DNA of 64,000 nt from Laburnicola sp. R22_1 (GCA_014281115.1 JACONQ010000002.1:4464001-4528000); one strand, 5' to 3'. Positions 34,826 through 45,854 are shown, counted from the first letter of the stretch. Notes: generated from the sequence alone by a model not told the origin. Made by a program: numbers and translations.

Positions 34826-37206
34826 ATGTTCCGCCGCGGCTCGTACGCGCAAGTGGCCTCTGGCAACCCCGCCACCAGTCAATCGAACCCGGTTCCAGCT
34901 CGCTCGGGACAGTTCTCTCACCTGGCCAACAGCGGCTCGCACCCGCACTCCATCGGCTCTTCTCGCCACGCGCGCTCTACGGATCCGGACGGCCACCACG
35001 GCAGCATGTCGAATTCGTTGAGCCGAAGCGGACCCGTGCCGTCGTATTCAAGTCAAATGGGCCATCTGAGCGGATACGGGGGCTTGCACGACGGAGCCGC
35101 GTCGCCGTTCTTTGTGCCCTCATATCTGCGCGGTTCGAGGCACGCTGAGAAGCTGGAAGCGGCGCACAAGGCGAGGATAGCGGCCTACCGAGAACACCGG
35201 TCGACGCACTCTTCGAACCCGGGATCCCTGTCCGCCAGCTCGAGCAGCATCAACCTGCACAAGATGCCCCCCTCGTACCGCGGCCTGTCGCACGACATCA
35301 TCGAGCGTGCCCCGATATCCACCGAAGAGCCCCTCGCTCCGTGGCCCACGCGGTGGAACGACGCAGGCAAGTTGTCGCAGATGGACGTGGACGACAACGG
35401 GAGGCAGGCCAAGTTCTCGGGCGCGCAGAAGCCGCATGACGAGGCGGCTTCGGTGCGGGCTGACTATCCCATGCCGCGGCAGTGTGGCATATATTATTAT
35501 GAAGTTACGGTCGTTTCCAAAGGCAAAGACGCGTAGGTACCGCTGTCTGCCAGGTGGCTGCGGGCTAACCCTGTCTGAGTAGGATGATTGGCGTCGGATT
35601 CTCTGGAGCCAAGGTCGCCCTGAATAGAATACCAGGCTGGGAACCGGAATCGTATGGCTACCACGGCGACGACGGGCTGTGCTTCCACAGCACGACGTCG
35701 GGCAAGGCGTATGGGCCCAAGTTTGGCACTCTGGACGTGATCGGGTGTGGGATTAACTTTCGGACGAATACGGCCTTTTTCACCAAGAACGGCCACTATC
35801 TAGGTACAGACTGCATTGGTACTCTACCGAGACTGTGCTGATGATGGCAGGCACCGCTTTCCGAGATCTGAAGTCCAACACGCCGTACTATCCGAGCGTT
35901 GGCATGAAGAAGCCCAACGAGACGATCCGCGCCAACTTTGGCCAGGAGCCCTTTGCGTTTGACATTGACAAGATGGTGCATGCGGAAAAGGCAGCGATAC
36001 AGCACGAAATCACGTGGGCCAAGGGCCAGCCCAAGGAGCAGGGTTCCACGAGCGAGACACAGTTCATACACAGCCTGATTGGGCAGTACCTCGCTCACGA
36101 TGGCTACGTGGAGACTGCAAAGGCGTTTGCCGAAGAGGTCCTGGACGAAGCGGCAGCGCTGGCAGCTGATGGCCATGCCGAGGCCCCGTACCTAGAGACG
36201 GAAGAAGACATCGATGCGATCAACCGCCAACGTAAGCCATCTTCCTCATTTCTTGCCCTTCTAATCACCGTGTAGGCATACGCGCTGCTATTCTTGACGG
36301 CGACATCGACAAAGCGCTTAAACACACTAACGCGTATTACCCGTCTGTCCTCCGCGACAACGAAAACATCTACTTCAAGCTCCGCTGCCGCAAGTTCATC
36401 GAAATGATACGCACCTGCAGCGATCTCCACGCTCAATGTCGGCATCCCGTCCCCCCTTCTCCTCCGTCTAAACGCGCAAATGCATCTACATCCCACAGCG
36501 CTAAGCGCAACTCAACGGCAACCGACGAATACGATTTCGAGATGGAACTCGACGAGCAGCCCGGGGGCGCGCCGCACAACGGCACATCGTGGGGCCACGC
36601 CGCGAATGACGCCTCCTCCGACTCCGACGCCGCCTCCTCCCATGACGACGACGCAGCAGACGACCTCGACGCGCGGCGTAAGAAGCTCGCGGAGCTGACG
36701 CAGGCTATGCTCGAGTATGGCATGGAGCTCAAGCAGGAGTTTGCGAACGACCCCAGGCGCGAGGTGAAGCGTGCGCTGGAGGATACGTTTGCGCTTGTTG
36801 CGTATGAGGATGTGGGGGAGAGTAGTTTGGCGCCGTTGTTGGAGGTGGGCGGGAGGGTGCCGGTGGCGGAGGAGTTGAATGGGGCGGTTTTGGGTATGTG
36901 CATCTCTCTCTCGTTTTTCTCCTTTTTTTTTCTTGCGCTGGTCTGTCTGCGTTGTTCTTTTGTTTCGCTTTATTTTATTTTTTGGATTGTGATGAGGAAG
37001 GCTATGGGGGCGGTCTGTTTGGACTGTTTTGGTACGATGGGATCATGATTGCTGACTTTGGTGATTGCAAAACAGTTAGTCTGGGTAAGTCGAGTGAGGC
37101 GGCGCTCGAGAGGCTGGTTAAGCAGACGGAGGCGTTGGTCGGGGAGTTGGCGGATGATGGGGGGGTGGGGGCTTTTCTTCATGTGCGGAGGGATTATTTG
37201 TCGTAG
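34826..37206 (+). CDS. VID30: RanBPM/Gid1 (Vid30)-type protein: SPRY, LisH, CTLH and CRA domains
   Basis: A 685-residue scaffold subunit of the GID/CTLH ubiquitin ligase, which in yeast degrades gluconeogenic enzymes when glucose returns. Exons: 34826-35532, 35583-35803, 35851-36231, 36276-36893 and 37076-37206. Introns are 50, 47, 44 and 182 nt, and all junctions keep the frame. The N-terminal 180 residues are Ser/His-rich and disordered. The SPRY domain spans about 200-360 (QCGIYYYEVTVVSKGKD, MIGVGFSGAKV, GWEPESYGYHGDDG, DVIGCGINF, AFFTKNGHYLG). A LisH motif follows at about 415 (IHSLIGQYLAHDGYVETAKA), then CTLH (AAILDGDIDKALKHTNAYYP). An acidic insert (SSHDDDAADD) interrupts before the CRA domain (KKLAELTQAMLEYGMEL, LVSLGKSSEAALERLVKQTE). 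The first Met at 34826 has a good context; 34568 is an in-frame alternative adding 86 residues without family similarity. Confidence 0.92.
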
Positions 37207-37774
37207 TTGTTGGTGGAGGGAGGGAAGGGAGGTGAGATGGTGAGCTGAGCTGGTGTGTGGATGGATGTGCGTGGGGTGGGGGTGGGTCAATGGGTCGATG
37301 GGTCGATTGGGTCGGTAGATGGCCATGGCCATGGCCATGGTGTACACACAAGTCCAGCTGCATTTTCCCATGGCGCGCTTTTTTTCGTCTTTCAAACGGC
37401 TTGTTCTTCTTGACTTGGCGTTGGGCTTGATACCATATAATGGGATGGGATGGGATAAGATAAGTGTCTTGTAGCTAAGCCGCTGTCTGTTGGAATTCAT
37501 TAGTGTGGTGTGGTGTGGTAAGTGGGTAAGCTGTGTTCATATTACATTTGTTTTCTTTTTGTTTTTTTTCGTTTTGTTTTTGTTTTTTTTTTGTTTTTTT
37601 GGGGTTGGGGTTGGGGGGTGGTGAAGCACTGCCACTGCCGTGTGTTGTTTTGTTTTGTTTTGTTTGCTACCGTGGCATGCATGCCTGTATGCGTGTAGTT
37701 GATATTCATTCAGAGTGTAGGAGGAGAGAAGAGGAGAGGAGAGGAAGCGTGGTGTGGTGTGGTGTGGTATTGAA
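37207..37774. other. Low-complexity intergenic DNA
   Basis: G- and T-rich low-complexity sequence. GGCCAT is repeated four times near 37320-37342, there are T-runs at 37550-37600, and a GTGTG/GGTGT microsatellite lies at 37745-37770. I see no gene. Confidence 0.6.
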
Positions 37775-37952
37775 GATCTTCGTCGTGTGGAGATTCTAAC
37801 CAAGGTCGAGTCCGCACTATACACAGAGAGGAGTAAAACAGGAGGCACTAAAACCTAATACCTAGCACATAGTAGTAGTAACAAAATATATACAAAATAA
37901 CAATAATTTTATTATTAACTTTCTGCACGGCAGCATTAACGATGGCAGTCAA
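37775..37952. repeat. Lightly mutated copy of the repeat at 27092-27264
   Basis: Starts GATCTTCGTCGTGTGGAGATT and ends GATGGCAGTCAA. It keeps C and G where the island copy has T and A, so it shows the repeat closer to its pre-RIP state. The flanking GTGTGGTGTGGT microsatellite is present on both sides, which suggests insertion into that microsatellite. Confidence 0.85.
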
Positions 37953-38084
37953 GGTGTGGTGTGGTATATTAGTAGTATGGTATTGTGTAGGAAGTAAGGA
38001 AATATTTGTGGTATGGGTGTAGGAGAGGAGATGGAATTTTTTTTTTTTATATACGGCTTTTTATTTTCGTTCTAATATGTATAT

Positions 38085-38205
38085 AACCCTTTTTATCAAC
38101 ACCTTGAAACGCTTTTCCATGTCCACAACAGCAGGAGGAATACCTGCTATTATTATATTCTTTTTATTAGAAACCTCTTGGTTATAAAAAAATAAACCAA
38201 ACTAT
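38085..38205. repeat. Lightly mutated copy of a 115-bp dispersed repeat
   Basis: Runs from CCCTTTTTATCAACACC through GAAACGCTTTTCCATG, ACAGCAGGAGGAATACCTGC and TTAGAAACCTCTTGG to an A-rich end. Three heavily mutated copies lie in the island at about 16718-16835 (same orientation), 25166-25284 and 26006-26095 (opposite orientation). It could be the end of a larger DNA transposon or a MITE-like unit; no complete element is visible here. Confidence 0.8.
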
Positions 38206-39452
38206 ATATATATCGGAAATAGGGAGGAAGTTTAACGCGTTTTGTTTGTTGGGGATGGGAAGGTAGACTTTGGGTTTTTCTTTTTTTTTCCTTTTTTTTT
38301 TTTGGGTGGGTTAGTTGGGTTGAGGGTTGGGTTGAGGGTTTGTGTGGATTGGACTACTGGACTGGTAGAAGAAATAAAAGTAGGGGGCAGGAATAGTACT
38401 AGGGACGGGGGTAGGAGAGAAAAAGGAGAGGGGAGGGGAGAAAGGGGAAATAGATATAGGTGGGTGGGTAGGGGGTGGGAGGAGGGGTATGTGTGGAATA
38501 GATATGGATGGATGTGGAGATGGAGATGGAGATGGAGATGGAGATGGGAGAGATGGAGATGGAGATGGGAGAGATGGAGATGGATATGGGAGATGGAAAT
38601 ACCCTAAGGGAGTTTTTTTTTTTGGTAATTCGTCGAAGGAGGTAGATTGGGGTTCGTAAACAAATACATCCACCACCTGTGTAGTTTAATCCCAATCGCG
38701 CCAATTTTTATCTACTTTAGCGGCTAAACTCAACCGTAGTTGTGCTGTTACGTCTTGTCATCTGGAAAAGGGTGGGGTGGTTATAAGCGGATATGGATGG
38801 ATGGATGGATGGATGGATGGCATGACTGGCACCGCGGGGGGTGGGTCGACTGCATGCACCAGCCAGCCAACCAACCAGCTAAGCGGAGTCTAAAAAGACA
38901 AAAATGACAAGATAGACAAAGAAAGAGTAAACATAAGATCAAGACAAAGCTGCGCTACTAAAGAAAAGAAAACAACTGCTGACTACGCAGCACATATACA
39001 TGTCCATATCCATATACAGATGTAAAGCACACAGTACAGACATACCCGCGCGTGTAGACGGTGTGTATGTATGTATCCATTGTAATTTTCTCACTAGTGA
39101 ACTCTCCTTACTTGCAGCTAGGTTGTTAGTATTACGAACTAACGTTTAAAGGTGATCGGTTGGGTGGGATAGATAGATGGATAATTGGATAGATCAATAC
39201 CGTCCAGTCTGCCGTCGACTTTGCACTGAGGAAGAAAAGCCCCATTGATTGGCAATTGAGCCTGTATGAAGGTTTCCAACCAACTCGCCAGTAAGCTAGC
39301 TCTGCATCTATGCATGGGGCCGCGGCGTAGGATACCGCAGGTAGCAATTAATGTACAGAGTTTTGATATACTATACGCATTCAACGAAGCCAACAACACA
39401 GGAAAAGACACCACCAACGACCCCTTACCACCCACCCAAGCTCCACACACAC
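38206..39452. repeat. Intergenic DNA with microsatellites
   Basis: Contains an imperfect (GGAGAT)n tract at about 38515-38597 and (ATGG)7 at about 38790-38820, plus G-rich and T-rich runs. The open frames crossing the first tract (WRWRWRWE or its complement) are artefacts. The rest, 38880-39450, is unremarkable. I see no gene. Confidence 0.7.
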
Positions 39453-41482
39453 TCACCACGGCCACCAACCACTCTTCTTCTTCTCCCCAGCCCCAACTCC
39501 ATCTTTCTCCTTCCCCACCCTCTCAAAAAACACAACCATAACCGTAACATCATCCACCGCCCCCCTCGCCAACCCCCCCGGCAACGTCACCAACCCCAGC
39601 AGCAACCCCCTCCTCAACCCCCCAAACGCATTCCGCCCCAAACAAACCGCCGCATTATCATCCTCAATCGCGAAATACCTCGGCTCAGCCCGCCACCTGA
39701 CCCCCTCCCCAGCGTCCACATCGACCTCCACCCCCTCATCAAGCCGCATCGTGTTATTAAACACACCCGGCCGCAGCTGCGGATCGGCCGACACCTTGCC
39801 CTGCCCGCGGTCCCGCGCTTCCAGCCAGCGCTGCACGCACTCGACCGCGTGCTCGCTCGACATGCGGTCCCACAGGCCGTCGCTCGCCATGATCATGAAG
39901 TCGCTCTTGGTCGCCGCATCCCCGGCATGGGCGCGAACGACGTCCGTCTCCGTGATTTCCGGCTCGGCCGTGAGATACGGCGGCGTCTTCGCGTGCGGCC
40001 GCGGCGCCGTGCCCCAGAACTTGAGCTGCACTTGCTTGACGAAGTCGCTGTCCCATTTCCAGCGGTGGTCGCCGAAGGCGCGCGTTACCGCGAGGCCGAG
40101 CAGCCGGCCCGTCGACGCGTCCAGGATGTCGTCTTCGTCTGGGTGCGCTTCTTTGATCCGCGTCACCTCGGCGGCGTTGAAGCCCGTTTGGTCGGCCGAG
40201 AGGGGCTGCGCCATGTATTTCTTTTCCAGGGGGTCCCAGCGGCCGAGCACGGCGCGGGAGTCGCCGACGCAGGCGACGCGAAGCTTGTTCTGCTCGGGGT
40301 CGAAGGCGGCGAGCAAGGCGCAGCTGCCGCTGAAGGCGGGCGTTAGAGCCGCGATGGCGGCTGCGTTGGCTGCTGGGTACCAGTTGGCTGCGTGGCGGGC
40401 GCGGTTCATGAGCTCGGCGTCGACTTGGAGGAACACGTCTTTGATGGTTGAGTGGATCATGGACGAGGTAGCCCCTGAGGGAAGGTGGAGCAGAGCGCGC
40501 GAGAGACTGGGATGGAGCATCCATTGGAGGTAGAACGCTGTATAGCGGCCGGCATGGCCGTCGAAGATGGACCAGAAATTCCAGGGCTTTTCGCCGGGGC
40601 CGGGTGCCCTGCCGATGGCGTAGTAGTCTTCCTGGTCATTGTTAGAAGGATCCGAAAAGTGGGAGATGTTTATCCAATGAAGGGGTTTGGCAGCGAAAAG
40701 TGAGAGATATGTATCCAATCAAGGGGTTTCCATCTGAAGAAAGGAATCGCAGCAACTTCTACGAGATCGAAAGTTCAGACATAAAAGAGACGCGAGGAAA
40801 CACCAAAAACCCAACTTACACAAACCTCATTACTCTTAAACCTCATTCCATGCGCTGCACACCATTAGCCTTCATCCCCTCCCCCAACCCAACCCAACAA
40901 CTCACTAACAGGCATCCCAAGCTCCCCCGCCGCCTCCTCGCTCATAGCCCACCCATTCGCAATCTCCCCAAACTGCTCGCTAATCTGCCTCCGCACCTCT
41001 GGATCCCTCAACGGCGCGGCCGGATCCGGAATGTGATACTCCAGCCAATGCTCCAGCAGCTCGCGATCGTAGAAATGCAGTGGTACGGCGTGCGGGTCAT
41101 TGTTGAACGAGGCGACCACGTGGTCCGCCCAATCGGGGGATTGCACGTCGACTAGGTAGTAGGCTGCTGCGCTGAGGACGACGAGGAAGATGAAGGTTTT
41201 GGTGGGGAAGGCGGAGTGGAGAATCGGTCCTGGGATGGGAATAGGCAGCGATTGTTTGGCGAACCGATGGATGCTAGATGGTAATGATTGTCGAGTAGCA
41301 GAGAGGGATGTGGGAGACGAGGCCAGGGCACGTGATGGTGCGATTGGGACGCGTCCGTCTGTTGATGTACGTGGTCGAAAATAAGCGCGGCCTCCGAGCG
41401 CTGCATTCCGTATCCTCGGGGGTGGGGGTAGATTTCGTCTTGCAAGCTGCCGCGCTGCGCCTCCCGACCGTATTGGCATCAT
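39453..41482 (-). CDS. Mitochondrial-type protein phosphatase 2C (Ptc5-like)
   Basis: A 596-residue PP2C Ser/Thr phosphatase built from three exons: 41482-40906, 40854-40820 (only 35 nt) and 40631-39453. The 51-nt and 188-nt introns have GTGAGT and GTAAGT donors. The small exon supplies THGMRFKSNEVC, which restores the conserved SN-x-CED junction of this subfamily. The N-terminus is Arg-rich without acidic residues (GGAARQLARRNLPPPPRIRN), a likely mitochondrial presequence. A single membrane segment follows at about 95-112 (TFIFLVVLSAAAYYLV). PP2C motifs: CEDYYAIG, SIFDGHAGRYTAF, GSCALLAAFD, ACVGDSRAVLG, GLAVTRAFGDHRWKW, MASDGLWDRMSSEHAVE and DDVTVMVVFF. The DGHAG form and layout match the yeast pyruvate dehydrogenase phosphatase Ptc5, but the substrate is inference. 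The protein ends in a basic, Trp-rich tail. Confidence 0.9.
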
Positions 41483-42097
41483 TGTCGCTGTCGGTGGGGA
41501 GAAGTTTGGATCTGCAGACAGCGTTGAGGTCGAGAAATTGGGAGCTTGGACCAGGCCCCGGGGATCGTCTCATCGTCTCATCACGTGCCAGAGCGTCTGC
41601 CGGTGCCCACGTGCAGGTGGGCTTGGCTTCTCGAATAGATGCTTTCCAAAGGAGTACATCTTTCGTCTGACAATCTTTCGAAGCTATAACTTTCTTTTTC
41701 GCCATGCATCTAGAAACCTCATCTCACCAAGAGCACGTCAAAAGTCCCACTCCAAATCACCTAACAGCCAACAACCAGCAAGAAACTATGCAGATGAAAT
41801 TGCATCAGCAAAGAGCACACATGGCTTGCACCAAATACCTAATTCTGCCCTTGAAATAAAGGGCCATGTACGCTACCAGCCCGCCAAGTGAAATATCCCG
41901 CGCGTCGCTTCATTCTAACCCTTCCTCGAAGAGAAGATACAACGTTCGTACCCGATACCAATCTTCCATAACTCGAATCATTCGACTCGACGTCAGCCCT
42001 CCGCGCCATCGCTATCGTCGCTGCACACGTCGAGTTCCACACAGCTCAGCCCGCAGTCACGGCACACAGAGTCCCAGTCCATATCCGTACGGTCACG
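41483..42097. other. Intergenic: phosphatase promoter and DSK2 3' flank
   Basis: About 615 bp of normal composition. The phosphatase upstream region is on the left and the DSK2 stop on the right. I see no gene or clear repeat. Confidence 0.5.
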
Positions 42098-43529
42098 CTA
42101 CGACGCACCACCACCGAGCAAAAACTCGATAGCGCCGTGCACGTTTCCTCCGCTTCGTCGCAGCGCAGCAACGTTGCGCTCAAATTCGTAGAAGCCCATC
42201 TCGTTCAGCTGTCTCAGCTGCACCTCGTACACTTCCTCAGGCGGCCGGTTGTCCTGCGGAGGCGGCGCGCCGAAGCCACCACCACCGAGAAGAGCGGCAA
42301 AGGGGTTCGCAGGCGGCGGACTTGAGGTGCCGGATGGGTCTGAAGGAGGCTGGAAGGCAGCGAAGGGGTTGGCATTGCCTCCAGAGCTGTTCATGGCGTT
42401 CATCATCTGCATGGCAGCGCGCATAGCTTCCGGATTCTGCATCATCTGCCGCATGCTCTCGGCCATGGGGTTGGCTTGTGCGTCAGTCCCGGAGCCGGCT
42501 GGCGGTGCGCCAAAGAGGGAGGCGAAGGGGTTCGCGGGTGGTTGTGAAGCGGATGTATTCTGCGTGCCTTGCGTGTTGTCTGTTGACCCGGTAGTGGCGG
42601 AAGTGTTCGCGTCTGTGCCGATGGAGGAAGCGGGCTGTTGCGGAGGACGGTATGGGTTTTGGCCACGCAGTGCAGCGAAAGGTGAACTATTCGCACCCGC
42701 GCCTGCTCCACCAAAGGCATTCGCAGCAGCACCCCGGTCCTGTGTTCCTGTGGAGCCCTGCGGCGTGGTGTTCGTCTCACCAGGCATGGCGAAGCTGGAG
42801 CCGCCGCTGTTCTGGTTCATCGCCCGCTGCATCTGTAGATGCATGCGCATCATCTCTGGATTGAACATCATCCTACGCATCTCCGGGTTGCGCAGTATCT
42901 CCGCGACCATAGGGTTATTACGGATCATGGGCTCGTTCTGCATCATCTCGATGACCGCGGGGTTGTTCATGGCCTCGTTCATCTGCTGCAAGAAGTTGGG
43001 GTCGTCAATCATCTGGAGCATCTGGTCGGGGTTTGGCTGTCCGCCCATCTACCACTGTTAGCGGACGTGCAGATGAATGTGGTTGGTGACTTACTCCTCC
43101 ATCCGCACCGAACGAGTCCATGCTCGGCAGCCCATGGTATCCGGCATAGCGCGCACCCGTCAGGCCAGCAAGAGGGTTGTTTCCCGTGCCAGCCGCGATG
43201 TTGGTCGGCACCTGCGGCGCCGGCGTGCCACTCCCACTCGCGCTGCCGGTGCCCTGGCCCGCGGGATTCTGGCGCGCGTTGCTCGCGGCGCCCTTGACCA
43301 GATGTACGGTGTGGCCATCCTTGATCTTTGTGCTAGCGAGCGTGTCGTGGTCCTTGAGCACGCGGCCCGAATAGATCAGGCGCTGGCGCTCGGCGGGGAT
43401 GTCTGCGTACTCGGATGATGATAGCTTGGCCTTGAGGTCGGCGACGGTGGTGTTGGAGGGCAGCGTAAGGACATGCTTCTGGTCGTTTGCGGCCTTGACG
43501 TTGAACGTCACCTGGGCGTCGTCGGCCAT
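42098..43529 (-). CDS. DSK2: Ubiquitin-domain shuttle protein Dsk2 (ubiquilin)
   Basis: A 461-residue ubiquilin, which binds ubiquitylated clients through its UBA domain and the proteasome through its UBL domain. Exon 1 (43529-43095) and exon 2 (43048-42098) are joined by a 46-nt intron with a GTAAGT donor and a CTAAC branch. The UBL domain covers residues 4-77 (VTFNVKAANDQKHVLTLPSN, ADIPAERQRLIYSGRVL, KIKDGHTVHLVKG). STI1-type, Met/Asn/Pro-rich repeats follow at about 150-220 (MLQMIDDPNFLQQMNEAMNN, NPMVAEILRNPEMRRMM) and again at about 340-365 (MAESMRQMMQNPEAMRAAM). The C-terminal UBA covers the last 45 residues (YEVQLRQLNEMGFYEFERNV, GNVHGAIEFLLGG). The order UBL-STI1-STI1-UBA and the length are typical. 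The gene is divergent from the oxidoreductase gene, sharing a 544-bp promoter region. Confidence 0.96.
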
Positions 43530-44073
43530 GGCAGATGGTTGCGGAGGGTGCAATGCGTGGTTCGCAGCGTCTATCGGCGGCAAGCTATGCTATGGCGGGG
43601 CACACGATTGATGCTGGAATAGGAATAACACGGTAAGCGAATCGCGTGCGGTGGAGTCGCAGAGGGCGCGTGGTGCGTGGAGAGGCAAAGAGACCGGCGC
43701 GCGCGGGTGTGTTTGCTGTTTGCCGGTCGCGGTTGCCCGTTCCTGTTTGCGCTGGACGGCGTTAGAAGGCGGCAGAAGGAAGCACCTCGCTGCCCTGTCG
43801 TCATGCGGCGCCACATGTGGCTGGAATCTTGGTCAGCAGTGGCGGTGGCAGCGAGTGGGGAAGCGCAGGCCAAGTCCGGGGCCGAGGTATCTAGACGTTG
43901 GGATGCTACTACTTTCTCTTCCTCCTCGGCAGGCCACCATGTATCTCCCACGCATCTGCTCACCTCCTCTCCTCCTCCATATGAATCTCCCGGACTGAAA
44001 TTCTCATCCAACACAATCAATTGAAATCTCAATTACCTGCCATCGAACCCATACCCCCACCGCACCACCCACC
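43530..44073. promoter_or_regulatory. Shared upstream region of DSK2 and the quinone oxidoreductase gene
   Basis: A 544-bp divergent intergenic region. The end next to the plus-strand gene is C-rich (CCCACCGCACCACCCACC before its ATG). No specific binding site can be called with confidence. Confidence 0.4.
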
Positions 44074-45138
44074 ATGAAAGGCATCCAGCTCAAAGAATAC
44101 GTCAAGGTAAACCGCACCCACCCCCTATCCAACCCACCACACTCACCCCCACCCCAGGGCCCCGACGACCTCCAAGTAACCACGCTCCCCACCCCCTCCC
44201 CCTCCCCCACCTCCTACCTAATCGCCATCCACGCCTCGGCCACAAACTTCTTCGACCTCCTCCAAATCCGCGGCAAATACCAACACCAGCCCCCCTTCCC
44301 CTGGACCGCCGGCTCCGAATTCGCCGGCACCATCCTCGCCGTGCCCACCTCGCCCTCCTCCCGCCCAAAATTCGCCCCCGGCGACAAAGTCTTCGGCGCC
44401 TCCCAAGGCGCCTACGCAACCCACATCACCTGCCCGGAAGACGGGCTCCTCCCCGTCCCCCAAGGCTGGTCCTTCCGCGACGCAGCCGGCCTCTTCGTCA
44501 CGGCGCCCACCAGCTACGCTGCGCTCGTGGTGCGCGCGGGAATCAAGAAGGGCGACTGGGTCCTCGTGCACGCCGCCGCGGGGGGCGTCGGTCTCGCCGC
44601 CGTGCAAATTGCAAAAGCGTACGGCGCCACCGTCATCGCTACCGCAGGGACGCCGCGCAAGCTCAGCGTCGCCAAGTCCTTCGGCGCCGACTACGCCGTC
44701 GATTACACGGACCCTGCCTGGCCGGAGCACGTCAAGAAGCTCACGCCGAAAGGGCGCGGCGTCGACATCGTGTACGACCCTGTCGGCTTAATCGCGCAGT
44801 CTATGAAGTGCATTGCGTGGAACGGGCGGCTTCTCGTTATTGGGTTTGCCGCTGGCGATATCGAAAAGGTGGCTACGAATCGGGTGTTGCTTAAGAATGT
44901 GAGCGTTGTGGGGCTGCATTGGGGCATGTATGCGAAGAATGAGCCGGAGATGGTGGAGAGGGTGTGGGAGGGGTTGTTTAAGTTGATGGAGGAGGGCAAG
45001 TACAGGGGGACGGTGTTTAGTGATCAGGAGTTTGTGGGGTTGGAGAGTGTCAAGGGGGCGTTGAAGGCGTTGGGGGCGAGGGAGACGTGGGGGAAGGTTG
45101 TGGTCAGCGTGCCGCAGGAGGGGGAGAGTAAGATGTAG
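44074..45138 (+). CDS. Zinc-independent quinone oxidoreductase (zeta-crystallin-like MDR family)
   Basis: A 337-residue NADPH-dependent medium-chain reductase without the zinc-binding cysteines of alcohol dehydrogenases. Exon 1 (44074-44106, 11 codons, MKGIQLKEYVK) is joined to exon 2 (44158-45138) by a 51-nt intron that has no in-frame stop; if it were retained the protein would gain 17 residues (VNRTHPLSNPPHSPPPQ). The catalytic GroES-like domain has IHASATNFFDLLQIRGKYQ, GSEFAGTI, GDKVFGASQGAYA and DAAGLFVTAPTSYAAL. The Rossmann domain has WVLVHAAAGGVGLAAVQIAK and TVIATAGTPRKLSVAKSFGA, then DYTDP, GVDIVYDPVGL and GRLLVIGFAAGDIEKV. Family members reduce quinones or act as enoyl reductases, and the natural substrate is not visible here. 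A tandem repeat array follows about 90 bp after the stop. Confidence 0.92.
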   Translation: MKGIQLKEYVKVNRTHPLSNPPHSPPPQGPDDLQVTTLPTPSPSPTSYLIAIHASATNFFDLLQIRGKYQHQPPFPWTAGSEFAGTILAVPTSPSSRPKFAPGDKVFGASQGAYATHITCPEDGLLPVPQGWSFRDAAGLFVTAPTSYAALVVRAGIKKGDWVLVHAAAGGVGLAAVQIAKAYGATVIATAGTPRKLSVAKSFGADYAVDYTDPAWPEHVKKLTPKGRGVDIVYDPVGLIAQSMKCIAWNGRLLVIGFAAGDIEKVATNRVLLKNVSVVGLHWGMYAKNEPEMVERVWEGLFKLMEEGKYRGTVFSDQEFVGLESVKGALKALGARETWGKVVVSVPQEGESKM

Positions 45139-45231
45139 AGGTGCAATGATAGATTGTTTGTTCGGAACTCGTGCAGCGTTCCAACAGTGAGTGTCGATGG
45201 GCTCGGACTGCATTTCTTTACGATCGGGAGC

Positions 45232-45560
45232 TATTCATAACCGGAGGGCGGCTGTGATTTACAGTCGGAAGGCCGCCAGGATTTAAAGCCGGATGCCAGT
45301 CCAGATTTATAGCCGGAGGGCTTCCGACTTAAATTGAGCCGGCGGGCAGTCGCGCTTTGCAGTCGAAGCTGAGACTTGTAGCCGGAGGCTAACGATTTAC
45401 AGTCGGAGGCAGTCACGATTTACAGTCGGAAGGCAGTCACGATTTACAGCCGGAGAGTAGGACTTACGGTCGGGGCAGGTAGGAATTATGGACGGAGGGA
45501 AGTTGCGATATACAGTCTGAGGACTTTCAGACGGAACGTCGTAACCTAGATTTTCGCCCG
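45232..45560. repeat. Minisatellite, imperfect unit of about 24-28 bp
   Basis: About a dozen imperfect units around GATTTACAGTCGGAGGCAGT. The best-conserved stretch (about 45385-45460) holds three near-identical copies of CACGATTTACAG. Several units contain short inverted pairs such as TAGCCGGAGGCTA and GCCCGAGGGC. Unit length varies, so no reading frame is kept through the array. Confidence 0.75.
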
Positions 45561-45854
45561 AGGGCAACCACGATTTGCAACTGGCCATGGCATTTCTACA
45601 GAAAACAGACTCTGTCGATTCGAAGTATTCAGAATAGCTGCTCTTGGGGTCCATCGCTCCCCCGTGTATCTGCGCCTCTTGACTGCCGTGCATATCGTCA
45701 GAATTGTCCCGAGAATGTTCGCTAGAGCGGAATGGTAGAGTTGCAAAAGAAGCTAGTGGCGGCGGTGCAGGGTCTGCCTGCATTAAAGGGGGAGCAGAAT
45801 TCATTGGGCTTGCATGTGGCGAGGCCCATCAGTAGGTGAAGAAAAACTATAGAG

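Noticed and set aside
38242..38676. Open frames across the GGAGAT microsatellite
   Set aside because: The translations are pure repeats (WRWRWRWE or SPSPSP), which comes from the microsatellite and not from a gene.
39351..40346. Plus-strand frames opposite the PP2C gene
   Set aside because: They are antisense shadows of a gene whose minus-strand motifs are unmistakable.
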